Assembly: GCF_013602415.1 (NCBI RefSeq)
Contig: NZ_WPAG02000002.1
Span: 2,235,480-2,299,479, forward strand
Reading direction: 5' to 3'
Length of the DNA: 64,000 nt
Origin: Rhodococcus sp. B50
GTDB lineage: Bacteria > Actinomycetota > Actinomycetes > Mycobacteriales > Mycobacteriaceae
Position 1 is the first letter of the stretch. The number at the start of each line of letters is the position of its first letter. Below are positions 16,600 through 24,921 of this stretch, in pieces. The notes beneath the pieces were generated by a model, which was not told the origin of the DNA, searched no databases, and saw only the letters and a program-made list of their open reading frames with translations. Both the position numbers and the translations under genes were made by a program.

Positions 16600-18822
16600 A
16601 TGACCGACCGCTCACCCATCGAGATCGTGGCGCGACTGACTGTCGAGGAGAAGGCGTCGCTCATGAGCGGCCTCGACTTCTGGCACACCGAACCTGTTGC
16701 GCGCGAGAACATCCCTTCGATCATGCTCACCGACGGGCCGCACGGTGTGCGGAAGCAGACCGCGGAGGGCGACCATCTCGGCCTGCACTCGTCCGTGCCC
16801 GCGACCTGTTTCCCGCCGGCCGTCGCGTTGGGGTGTTCCTTCGACCCGGAGTTGCTCGAGCGCGTCGGCGCGGCATTGGGCGCGGAAGCCCACGCGCTGC
16901 AGGTCGGTGTCCTGCTCGGACCCGGCATCAACATCAAGCGCTCCCCGCTGTGCGGCCGGAACTTCGAGTACCTGTCGGAGGATCCGCTGCTCTCGGGCGT
17001 TCTGGGCGCTGCGCTCGTGCGTGGCATGCAGTCGCAGGGCGTCGGTGCGTCGCTCAAACACTTCGCGGCGAACAATCAGGAGACCGATCGGATGCGGGTT
17101 TCCGCCGACGTCGACCCGCGGCCCCTGCGGGAGATCTACCTGCGCGCCTTCGAGCGGGTCGTGCGGGACGCGCAGCCGTGGACGGTGATGTGCTCGTACA
17201 ACCGCATCAACGGGGTGTACTCGTCCCGCAATCCGTGGCTGCTCACCGACGTCCTGCGCGGTGAGTGGGGTTTCGAGGGTCTGGTCGTGAGCGATTGGGG
17301 CGCGGTCGACGACCGCGTGGCGTCCCTCCTCGCAGGTCTGGATCTCGAGATGCCGTCCACGGGAGGTCGTACCGACGCGGAGATCGTCGCGGCGGTGCGA
17401 GCGGGCACGGTCGACGAGTCGGTGCTCGATACGGCAGCCACGCGGGTGGTCGAGCTGGTACAGAAGGCCGTCGCTGCGTCCGATCCCGACGCGACGTTGG
17501 ACACCGATGCCCATCACGCGCTCGCACGCGAGGCGGCCGGACAGAGCATCGTCCTGCTCCGCAACGAGAACGACCTGCTCCCCCTCGCCACCGACGCGAA
17601 CATCGCGGTGATCGGCGAACTGGCCCGCACGCCGCGCTACCAGGGCGCCGGATCGTCCCGGATCGAACCGACGCGCCTCGACAATGCGCTCGACGAGATC
17701 CGGTCACTGTCCGGCCGGGAAGTTCCCTTCGCCGCCGGTTACGCGCTCGACGGATCGGACTCGGCCGAACTCGTCGACGAAGCGGTGACGCTTGCCGCAG
17801 CTGCCGATATCGCGATCGTGTTCCTCGGTGTGCCCGCCGAACTCGAATCCGAAGGCTTCGACCGCGACGATCTCGAGCTTCCGCAGAGTCAGACCGCGTT
17901 GCTCGATGCGGTGCTGACGACGAACCCGAACGTCGTCGTCGTGTTGTCGAACGGCGGTGTCGTGCGGATGAGCGGCTTCGCCGACCGTGTTCCGGCGCTC
18001 GTCGAGGGATGGTTGCTCGGGCAGGCCGGTGGTGGCGCCGTCGCCGACGTGCTCTACGGGCAGGTGAATCCGAGCGGCCGCCTCGCGGAGACCGTCCCGG
18101 TACGCCTCGAGGACACCCCGGCCCACACGAACTTCCCGGGCGAGCACGGTCATGTGCGGTACGGCGAAGGACTGTTCGTCGGATACCGCTCGTACGACGC
18201 GCGTCGACTCGACGTGTCCTTCCCGTTCGGTCACGGCCTGTCGTACACGACGTTCGAATACGCCGACGCCGCAGTGGAATCCGACGGTGACATCACCGTG
18301 CACGTCACCGTCACCAACACCGGTGACCGTGCGGGCGCCGAGGTCGTGCAGGTGTACGTCGGTGTCCCGGGCTCGTCGGTTGCGCGGGCGCCGCGAGAGT
18401 TGAAGGGCTTCACCAAGGTCCGTCTGGCTCCCGGCGAATCGCAACGGGTCGCCGTGAGCGTGCGGCGCGACGACCTCGCCTACTGGGACACCCGGGTCGA
18501 TTCCTGGGTGGTCGAAGGCGGTACGTACAGCATCGGGATCGGCGCATCGAGCCGCGACATCCGGCAGACGCTCACCGTCGACGTGACGGGCGACGCGGTG
18601 CGGGTTCCGTTGACGATGGAGTCGTCTCTCGGAGAGCTGTTCCAGAACCCTGCGGCCGCCGAGATCGTCCTGCAGGCGTTCGGTTCGCTCGGCGGCGACG
18701 TGGGAGTCGACGAGAGCGTTCTGAAGATGGCGGCGTCGATGCCGCTCGGTCGTCTCGCCGGGTTCGCTCCGGGGGTCGAGCCGGAGCAGATCCAGGAACT
18801 CCTCGATGTCGCCAATCAGTAG
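16600..18822 (+). CDS. Glycoside hydrolase family 3 beta-glucosidase
   Basis: 740 residues, a retaining exo-glycosidase that releases beta-linked glucose or similar sugars. The TIM-barrel domain carries LTDGPHGVR, KHFAANNQE and the nucleophile Asp232 in VVSDWG. The alpha/beta sandwich domain has FLGVPAELESEGFDRDDLELP, and a fibronectin-III-like C-terminal domain has VTNTGDRAGAEVVQVYV. No signal peptide is visible, so it is probably cytoplasmic. A GGAG site lies before the ATG. The last about 75 residues form an extra helical tail. No transporter or regulator is adjacent. Confidence 0.93.
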   Translation: MTDRSPIEIVARLTVEEKASLMSGLDFWHTEPVARENIPSIMLTDGPHGVRKQTAEGDHLGLHSSVPATCFPPAVALGCSFDPELLERVGAALGAEAHALQVGVLLGPGINIKRSPLCGRNFEYLSEDPLLSGVLGAALVRGMQSQGVGASLKHFAANNQETDRMRVSADVDPRPLREIYLRAFERVVRDAQPWTVMCSYNRINGVYSSRNPWLLTDVLRGEWGFEGLVVSDWGAVDDRVASLLAGLDLEMPSTGGRTDAEIVAAVRAGTVDESVLDTAATRVVELVQKAVAASDPDATLDTDAHHALAREAAGQSIVLLRNENDLLPLATDANIAVIGELARTPRYQGAGSSRIEPTRLDNALDEIRSLSGREVPFAAGYALDGSDSAELVDEAVTLAAAADIAIVFLGVPAELESEGFDRDDLELPQSQTALLDAVLTTNPNVVVVLSNGGVVRMSGFADRVPALVEGWLLGQAGGGAVADVLYGQVNPSGRLAETVPVRLEDTPAHTNFPGEHGHVRYGEGLFVGYRSYDARRLDVSFPFGHGLSYTTFEYADAAVESDGDITVHVTVTNTGDRAGAEVVQVYVGVPGSSVARAPRELKGFTKVRLAPGESQRVAVSVRRDDLAYWDTRVDSWVVEGGTYSIGIGASSRDIRQTLTVDVTGDAVRVPLTMESSLGELFQNPAAAEIVLQAFGSLGGDVGVDESVLKMAASMPLGRLAGFAPGVEPEQIQELLDVANQ

Positions 18823-18840
18823 GAATGAGCGTCGTACAGC

Positions 18841-19887
18841 TCACGACCCGGCAGTGAGGAGAACTTTCAGCGCGCCGGTCTCGCCGGCACGGGAGAACAC
18901 GTCGTAGGCCTGTTCGAACTCGTCGAGCGCGAACCGGTGCGTGATCATGGGCGACGTGTCGAGCTGACCGCTGCTCACGAGACCGATCAGGGTGGGCGTC
19001 GAGTAGGTGTCGACCAGCCCTGTGGTGATCGTCAGGTTCTTGATCCAGATATCTTCGAGGTGCAGGGTCGCGGGCTTGCCGTGCACGCCGATGTTCGCGA
19101 CGTGTCCGCACGGCCTGACGAGCGCGACCGCCTGTTCGAACGTTTCGGGATAACCGACGGCCTCCACGGTGACGTCGGCACCGAGACCGCCGGTGAGATC
19201 CCGGACGACGGCCGCCGCGTCCTCGCGACCGCTGTTGACCACGACGTTCGCCCCGAACGCCTTCGCCGCGTCGAGGCGACTGTCGGCGAGGTCGACGGCC
19301 ACGATGCGACTCGGGCTGAACAGTCGGGCGGCAAGGATCGCGGCGAGTCCGATGGGTCCGGCTCCGATGACGACGACGACGTCGGCCGGCCGGAGACAGC
19401 CGTTGAGTACGCCGACCTCGTAGGAGGTGGGCAGGATGTCGGCGAGCATGAGCATCTGCTCGTCGCTCACGCCATCGGGAATGCGATGGGTCGAATTGTC
19501 GGCGTAAGGAACTCGGACCAGCTCGGCCTGGGTGCCGTCGATCAGGTGCCCGAGAATCCAGCCGCCGCCTCCGAGACACTGCCCGTACCGGCTCTCGCGA
19601 CAGAACCGGCACGTGCCGCACGCGGTGATACACGAGACGAGCACTCGGTCACCGGGGGCGAGTGTCTGCACTCCGTCCCCCACCTCGACCACGGTGCCCA
19701 CGGCCTCGTGGCCGAGGATCCGGCCGTCGGTCACCTCGGGTACATCCCCTCCGAGGATGTGCAGGTCGGTGCCGCAGATGGTGACCGCGTCGACCCGCAC
19801 CACCGCATCGGTACTGTCCTGGATCGTTGCGTCGGGGACGTCCTCCCAGGATCGCTTCCCCGGCCCGTGGAACACCAGTGCCTTCAT
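18841..19887 (-). CDS. Zinc-dependent alcohol dehydrogenase
   Basis: 348 residues, medium-chain dehydrogenase/reductase family. Catalytic zinc ligands are in CGTDLH and GHE, and the structural-zinc cluster is C-x2-C-x2-C-x7-C in ACGTCRFCRESRYGQC. The NAD(P)-binding motif is VVIGAGPIGLAA. The ATG at 19887 is preferred over one 54 bases upstream because GGAGG lies seven bases before it and MKALVFHGPG is the usual N-terminus. Substrate is unknown (short-chain alcohols are common). The 3' end is 18 bases from the convergent GH3 gene. Confidence 0.92.
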   Translation of the reverse strand: MKALVFHGPGKRSWEDVPDATIQDSTDAVVRVDAVTICGTDLHILGGDVPEVTDGRILGHEAVGTVVEVGDGVQTLAPGDRVLVSCITACGTCRFCRESRYGQCLGGGGWILGHLIDGTQAELVRVPYADNSTHRIPDGVSDEQMLMLADILPTSYEVGVLNGCLRPADVVVVIGAGPIGLAAILAARLFSPSRIVAVDLADSRLDAAKAFGANVVVNSGREDAAAVVRDLTGGLGADVTVEAVGYPETFEQAVALVRPCGHVANIGVHGKPATLHLEDIWIKNLTITTGLVDTYSTPTLIGLVSSGQLDTSPMITHRFALDEFEQAYDVFSRAGETGALKVLLTAGS

Positions 19888-20066
19888 GATCTGACCTCCG
19901 TACACGGATTCGGTCCTGTTCCAGGATGACATGAGGGACACTGCGATCGGAATCGTTCGGAGGGGGTGAAAAATTCACCTCGACAGCGGGAAATGTCCGA
20001 ATTCGTGACACCATCACAGAGTCCCCTGTTCTTTCGGGGACCACCGATCCCGAAAGCAGACGATTG

Positions 20067-21347
20067 ATGAAGACACTCGCAGCCTCACTCGTGGCGGTGG
20101 CCGTACTGGCCGTCTCGGCGTGCAGTTCCGACACCACCGAGCCCGAGTCCGCGCCGTCCCCTACCTCCTCCGAGGAGGCTCAACCCGAGTATGCGGCGGA
20201 GGTGGAATCGACCGTCGACCGGTTGATGCGCGACAACGCCATTCCCGGCGCGGTGATACAGATCAGCTCCCCCGACCGCGGCGACTGGACCGGCGTCTTC
20301 GGCACGTCCACCATCGACACCGACGACCCGATCTCCGCCGACGACCATTTCCGCATCGGCAGCAACACGAAGACGATGACCGTCACCGCCATCCTGCAAT
20401 TGGTGCAGGAAGGTCGCCTGTCGCTCGACGACCCGATTTCGAAGTACATCGACGGTGTCCCGAACGGCGACACGATCACGATCGCGCAGCTCGCCGAGAT
20501 GCGGAGTGGCCTGTACAGCTACACCTTCGACCCGGAGTTCAATTCGACGCTGGACCGCGAACCCGAGAAGGCGTGGACGCAGGAGGAGTTGCTGCAGATC
20601 GCGTTCTCCCAGCCGGTGAACTTCCCGCCCGGCGAACAGTTCGAATACAGCAACACGAATACGGTGCTGCTCGGACTCGTCGTGGAAGAACTGACCGGCA
20701 TGCCCGTCGCCGAAGCGTTCGACGAGCGCATCTTTGCCCCGCTCGGGTTGGCGGAGACCTCGTTCCCGGCAATCGACGACGCCGCGATTCCCGATCCGCA
20801 CCCACAGGGCTACATGTTCGGCACCAATGTCTCCACCATCGACACCTTCGAACTGCCGGACGACCAGCAGGCCGCAGCGGTCGCAGGGACACTGAAGCCG
20901 AACGACGTGACCGACGACAATCCCTCCTGGGCGTGGACTGCGGGCGCTGCGATCTCCACCGTCGACGACATGACCACCTATGTGAAGGCGCTGGTCGGCG
21001 GCGGGCTGCTCGACGAACAGATGCAGCAGACCCGGCTCGACAGCGTGCAGTCGGTGGGCGGAGGAACCGCCGGATACGGCCTCGGCATGGCCCAGTTCGG
21101 TCCGCTGCTCGGTCACGACGGTCAGCTTCCCGGCTTCATGACCTTCATGGGCCACGACCCGAAGACAGATCTGACGATCGTCATCGCGACGAATCTGTCG
21201 ACGGTGCCGTCCGGTGAAGGTTCGGCGCTGACCCTCGTCAAGGGCATCCTGCCGATCTTCTACGGCTCCGACTACCAGGCACCGGGCGACCCGGCGCGAG
21301 CCCCCGGAGCTGAAGAGAGCACACCGGCACCGACACCGGGCGGCTGA
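20067..21347 (+). CDS. Beta-lactamase-fold serine hydrolase, lipoprotein
   Basis: 426 residues. A lipoprotein signal peptide ends in VSAC, followed by a Ser/Pro/Glu linker, so the enzyme is predicted to be membrane-anchored outside the cell. The class C beta-lactamase / D-Ala-D-Ala carboxypeptidase motifs are SNTK (SxxK nucleophile), YSN (YxN) and HDGQLPG in place of KTG. The TTG three bases earlier is less likely as a start. It could act on peptidoglycan peptides, beta-lactams or esters; the sequence does not discriminate. It is monocistronic. Confidence 0.88.
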   Translation: MKTLAASLVAVAVLAVSACSSDTTEPESAPSPTSSEEAQPEYAAEVESTVDRLMRDNAIPGAVIQISSPDRGDWTGVFGTSTIDTDDPISADDHFRIGSNTKTMTVTAILQLVQEGRLSLDDPISKYIDGVPNGDTITIAQLAEMRSGLYSYTFDPEFNSTLDREPEKAWTQEELLQIAFSQPVNFPPGEQFEYSNTNTVLLGLVVEELTGMPVAEAFDERIFAPLGLAETSFPAIDDAAIPDPHPQGYMFGTNVSTIDTFELPDDQQAAAVAGTLKPNDVTDDNPSWAWTAGAAISTVDDMTTYVKALVGGGLLDEQMQQTRLDSVQSVGGGTAGYGLGMAQFGPLLGHDGQLPGFMTFMGHDPKTDLTIVIATNLSTVPSGEGSALTLVKGILPIFYGSDYQAPGDPARAPGAEESTPAPTPGG

Positions 21348-21480
21348 TCGTACCGGCAGCCGGTGAGCGAGCACGGCCGGATCCCGTGGCTGTCCACAGG
21401 GATTCGTGTTCTCCACAGATCGAGACGATCGGAGTGCGACTGCCCTGGAACGGGTCCGGCCGTGCCCGATGATCGGTTCC

Positions 21481-22425
21481 ATGACACGACAGGTGTGGAC
21501 GAGGGCGATGCTCGCCGAAGCCGGCATATCGGATCGTGCGGTGCGCACACGGCTCAGGCACGGCGAGCTCGTCAGGATCGCTCGCGGCACGTACATGACA
21601 CGAGAGGACGTCGGCGCCCTCGGCCCCGTCGGAGTTCACCGCGCCCGGGCACGCCTCGTCGGCTCGCGTCTCGACGCCGACGAGGTGCTCAGTCATGTGA
21701 CGGCCGCGGTCGTCCACGGCCTCGACGTCTGGGACGCGCCGTTGGGACGGATCCACTTCACGCGCCCGTCGACGCGCAGCTGCCGGGTGAGCGACGACCT
21801 GCACATCCATACCGCCGACCTGGACGGCGACGTCGTCGACGTGGACGGTCTGCGCGTCACGTCGCTCGCTCGTACCGTCGTCGATGTCGCGCGCACGCTG
21901 TCGCGTCCGCGCGCTCTCGTCATCGGCGATTCGGCGTTGCGAGCGGATCCGACAGCGCGCCTCGACCTGCCCCGAATCGTTGCTGCGTGTCGCGGCAGAA
22001 CCGGGATCGTGGCGGCGGAGTCGGTGGCGCGCCTCGTCGACGGCCGGAGCGAGAGTGTCGGCGAGTCGCTGTCGCGGCTGCACATGATCGAGGCGGGACT
22101 GCCGAGGCCCGACCTGCAGCACGAGATCGTGGTCCGCGACGGGCGCCGCTACCGGGTGGACTTCCTGTGGCGTGAACTCGGCATCGTCGGTGAATTCGAT
22201 GGCACCGGAAAGTACACCGAACGCCACCACCTGCTCGCAGAGAAGGCGCGCGAGGATGCGTTGCGGGATCTCGGGCTGGAGGTGATCCGCTGGAACTGGG
22301 CGGAGCTGTCGCGATTCCACGTCGTCGTCGATCGGTTCGAGCGTGCACGCCACCGGCAGCAGGCACGTCGGGAAGCTCAGCAGCGCGAAACGGTCATCGG
22401 CGCGCGCTACAACCCGCTCCGATGA
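21481..22425 (+). CDS. AbiEi-like N-terminal / DUF559 nuclease-like protein, paralogue 1
   Basis: 314 residues. The N-terminus (RAMLAEAGISDRAVRTRLRH, then LVRIARGTYMTRED) is the winged-helix style of type IV toxin-antitoxin AbiEi antitoxins. The C-terminus carries a VSR/DUF559 PD-(D/E)XK-like core, RYRVDFLWRELGIVGEFDG then KYTE, with the expected Asp, Glu and Lys. No AbiEii toxin gene is beside it. A paralogue lies at 30791-31687. The last residues (RETVIGARYNPLR) and the stop come from palindrome copy E. The start is the ATG before TRQVWTRAML; an ATG 12 bases upstream is possible. Confidence 0.75.
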   Translation: MTRQVWTRAMLAEAGISDRAVRTRLRHGELVRIARGTYMTREDVGALGPVGVHRARARLVGSRLDADEVLSHVTAAVVHGLDVWDAPLGRIHFTRPSTRSCRVSDDLHIHTADLDGDVVDVDGLRVTSLARTVVDVARTLSRPRALVIGDSALRADPTARLDLPRIVAACRGRTGIVAAESVARLVDGRSESVGESLSRLHMIEAGLPRPDLQHEIVVRDGRRYRVDFLWRELGIVGEFDGTGKYTERHHLLAEKAREDALRDLGLEVIRWNWAELSRFHVVVDRFERARHRQQARREAQQRETVIGARYNPLR

Positions 22426-22436
22426 CCGTTTTGCGC
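22383..22436. repeat. Dispersed palindrome, copy E
   Basis: GCGCGAAACGGTCATC and GATGACCGTTTTGCGC are complementary at 15 of 16 positions. It spans the end of the preceding gene and the gap to the convergent monooxygenase gene, with the TGA stop in the right arm. Confidence 0.85.
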
Positions 22437-22445
22437 TCTTCTCCG

Positions 22446-23750
22446 CTACAGCGCCTTCAGACCGAGCGAGTCGCGCAGGGTCGACCCGGGGTATTCGGTC
22501 CGGAACAGGCCGCGGCGCTGCAGTTCCGGCACCACGAGGTCGACGAAGTCGTCGAGGGAATCCGGATAGGCGGGGCACATCAGGTTGAAACCGTCGCAGG
22601 CGCCTGCGGTGAACCATTCCTCGATGCTGTCGGCGACGGACTCGGGGGTGCCGATCATCGTCGCGTGACCACCACCCGCTGCGAGGTAACCGAGCAGCTC
22701 GCGCAGCGTGGGACGACGGGTCTCGATGATGCGCTGCACCGTCGCATAGCGGCCCTGCGGACCGGTGAACTCCTCGATGGGCGGCAGGTCGTCGACGGGA
22801 GCGTCGAGATCGTGGCTCGTGTAGTCCTGACCGGTGAAGACTCCGAGTTGGGCGAGGGCGGCGTCGATGTCGAGCAGAGCGTCGAGTTCCGCTTTCTTCG
22901 CCCATGCCTCGTTCTCGGTGCGACCGACATAGGTCACGAGCCCCGGCAGGATGGCGACCGAACCGGCGTCCCTGCCGACGGAGGCGATGCGTGCACGCAG
23001 GTCGGTGGCGTAGTCGAGCGCCGCCGTCATGTCCCACGCGACGGAGTAGACGGCCTCGGCGTGGCGGGCCGCGAGGTTGCGTCCGGTCTCCGAGGCGCCC
23101 GCCTGGAACAGCACGGGACGGCCCTGCGGGCACCGCGGCACGGTCAGGGGACCGTCGACGCGGAAGTGCTTGCCCCGGTGATGGATCGGACGGATCGCGT
23201 CGGAGTCCAGGAATGCGCCGCCGGCCCGGTCGACGAGGACACCGCCGTCGTCCCACGAATCCCACAGTGCGCACAGCACGTCGATGAACTCCTCCGCCCG
23301 CGCATACCGCTCCGCGTGCGGCGGGAGCGCGTCGAATCCGTGGTTGCGCGCTTCGTCGTCGAACATCGAGGTGACGATATTGGCTCCCACGCGGCCACCA
23401 CTGATGTGGTCGAGCGAGGCCAGCATCCGCGCAGCGTGGAACGGCGTGAAGAAGCTCGCCGAGACGGTGGTGACCAGACCGATGTGCTCGGTCGCGCGCG
23501 CCATCGCCGCCAGCGCGGTGAGCGGTTCGAGGAACCAGGTGGTGCCCGCCGTGTACTTCGGGTTGACGCTGTGACCGTCCGCGAAGAACACGGCGTCGAG
23601 GCGTCCTCGTTCGGCGGTGCGGGCCAGTTCCTCGAAATACGTGATGTCGCCGATGCGTTCGGCGGCGGAGTCGGGATGCCGCCATGCCGACGAGTGGTGC
23701 CCGACGCCGTAGAGGAAGGCGTTGAGGTGGAGGGTGCGCGGTCCGGGCAT
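22446..23750 (-). CDS. LLM-class flavin monooxygenase (NtaA/SnaA/DszA family)
   Basis: 434 residues, a luciferase-like FMNH2-dependent monooxygenase that needs a separate flavin reductase. Hallmarks are LHLNAFLYGVGHHSSAWRHP, FFADGHSV, LDHISGGRVGANIVTS, RPVLFQAGASETGRNLAA and IGTPESVADSIEEWF. Relatives oxidise nitrilotriacetate, EDTA, dibenzothiophene sulfone or S-substituted cysteines. Its ATG shares one base with the TGA of the upstream SDR gene, so the two are translationally coupled and both fall under the TPP riboswitch. The substrate is unknown; a thiamine-related heterocycle is an inference from regulation only. Confidence 0.9.
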   Translation of the reverse strand: MPGPRTLHLNAFLYGVGHHSSAWRHPDSAAERIGDITYFEELARTAERGRLDAVFFADGHSVNPKYTAGTTWFLEPLTALAAMARATEHIGLVTTVSASFFTPFHAARMLASLDHISGGRVGANIVTSMFDDEARNHGFDALPPHAERYARAEEFIDVLCALWDSWDDGGVLVDRAGGAFLDSDAIRPIHHRGKHFRVDGPLTVPRCPQGRPVLFQAGASETGRNLAARHAEAVYSVAWDMTAALDYATDLRARIASVGRDAGSVAILPGLVTYVGRTENEAWAKKAELDALLDIDAALAQLGVFTGQDYTSHDLDAPVDDLPPIEEFTGPQGRYATVQRIIETRRPTLRELLGYLAAGGGHATMIGTPESVADSIEEWFTAGACDGFNLMCPAYPDSLDDFVDLVVPELQRRGLFRTEYPGSTLRDSLGLKAL

Positions 23751-24514
23751 CAGTTCATCACCAGTCCCCCGTCGACCACCAGGTTCTGCCCCGTAACCGC
23801 CCGCGACCAGTCGGATGCGAAGAACAGCACCGCGGCCGCGAAATCCTCGGGGGTGGTGACCTTCCGCAGTGGCGTCGACGACGCGATGAGGTCGAACACC
23901 GCCTCCGGTGTCGCCGACGATGCGTCGGTCGTGCGCAGCAGACCGCCGGAGACCATGTTGACGCGGATCCCGTCGGGGCCGAGGTCGGCGGCGAAGGTGC
24001 GGGTCAGCGACAGCAGCGCGGCCTTGGCTGCGGTGTAGTCGTGGTACGGGACCACCGGATGCTGGAACAGATTGGTGCCGATGTTGACGACGCTGCCGCG
24101 CCCGGCTTCCCGCATGCCCGGCAGCGCGGCCTGGATGACGTTGACGGCACCGCCGACGACTCCGTCGAACTGCGCACCGAAGGCGGCATATCCGATCTCG
24201 TCTGCCTTGGCGCGGGCGTCGCCGTTGAACGAGAAGTCGGGCAGTGCGTTGTTGACGACCGTGGTGACGGGACGTCCGAAGTGCTCGCGAGCTTGTGCGA
24301 ACAGCGACTCGACCTCGCCGCGGTCGGTGACGTCGGCCTTCAGTGCGACGGCCCGCCCGGATCCGATCTTGTCGGCCAGTTCGTGGGCGCTCTCACCGCT
24401 GCGTCGGTAGTCGAGAACGACTGCGGCTCCTTCGTCGGCGAACGCCTGCGCGATGCTCTGGCCGAGACCGCGACCGGCACCGGTGATAAGGACGACCTGG
24501 TTCTGCAATGACAT
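23750..24514 (-). CDS. SDR-family oxidoreductase under TPP riboswitch
   Basis: 254 residues, FabG-like short-chain dehydrogenase. The cofactor motif is TGAGRGLG and the catalytic pair is Tyr/Lys in YTAAK. The usual catalytic serine 13 residues before the tyrosine is a threonine (GTNLFQHP), and NNAG is NNAL, so this is an unusual subfamily. It is the first gene of a two-gene operon with the LLM monooxygenase. Its GGGAAGG ribosome-binding site lies inside a hairpin downstream of the riboswitch, which points to control of translation start by thiamine pyrophosphate. Confidence 0.9.
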   Translation of the reverse strand: MSLQNQVVLITGAGRGLGQSIAQAFADEGAAVVLDYRRSGESAHELADKIGSGRAVALKADVTDRGEVESLFAQAREHFGRPVTTVVNNALPDFSFNGDARAKADEIGYAAFGAQFDGVVGGAVNVIQAALPGMREAGRGSVVNIGTNLFQHPVVPYHDYTAAKAALLSLTRTFAADLGPDGIRVNMVSGGLLRTTDASSATPEAVFDLIASSTPLRKVTTPEDFAAAVLFFASDWSRAVTGQNLVVDGGLVMN

Positions 24515-24521
24515 TTCTGTG

Positions 24522-24541
24522 CCTTCCCTGTGTGGGGAAGG
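24522..24541 (-). promoter_or_regulatory. Ribosome-binding-site hairpin (riboswitch expression platform)
   Basis: On the minus strand GGGAAGG lies seven bases before the SDR ATG and pairs perfectly with CCTTCCC across a 5-base loop. This is a plausible sequestering stem; an alternative pairing with the aptamer was not modelled. Confidence 0.6.
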
Positions 24542-24580
24542 GTGCGTGAGGGCAACAGACCTCAGGCCTGTCGCCGGCTC

Positions 24581-24651
24581 GGCATCCCTTCGCTCGCATA
24601 ATCGAGATCAGGTTCGACGGGTGTTCTCTCAGCCGTTTCCGGCACCCCGTG
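24581..24651 (-). promoter_or_regulatory. TPP (THI-box) riboswitch
   Basis: Read on the minus strand the element has all core THI-box blocks in order: GGGGTGCC, GGCTGAGA, ACACCCG, GAACCTGATC and TTATGCGAGCGAAGGGA. These form the pyrimidine- and pyrophosphate-binding arms of the thiamine pyrophosphate aptamer. It lies about 65 bases upstream of the SDR start and faces that gene. A TAACCT sequence about 20 bases upstream of the aptamer could be a -10 box. Confidence 0.95.
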
Positions 24652-24921
24652 TCGAGTCCTGCGCACAGGTTACACCTCGGGATCTCGACCCCTCCGAGAC
24701 CGTCGGCGCCGGCATTCATCAGATCGTCACACCACCGACGCGGGAACTTAGCTCAGATCGGCGTTAAAATGGGCCTTTCCTGTCCCGACCCGTGAAAGGA
24801 GATTCCGACGCACTCGCCGGCCCCCTACAACGCTCCCTATGTCTCCCTTTCTCAGCAGGTCGGAGACGCCCCGCCACTCGACCGCACCCCGGTTCCCGGA
24901 CCCTCGAGACACGAGGACGTC

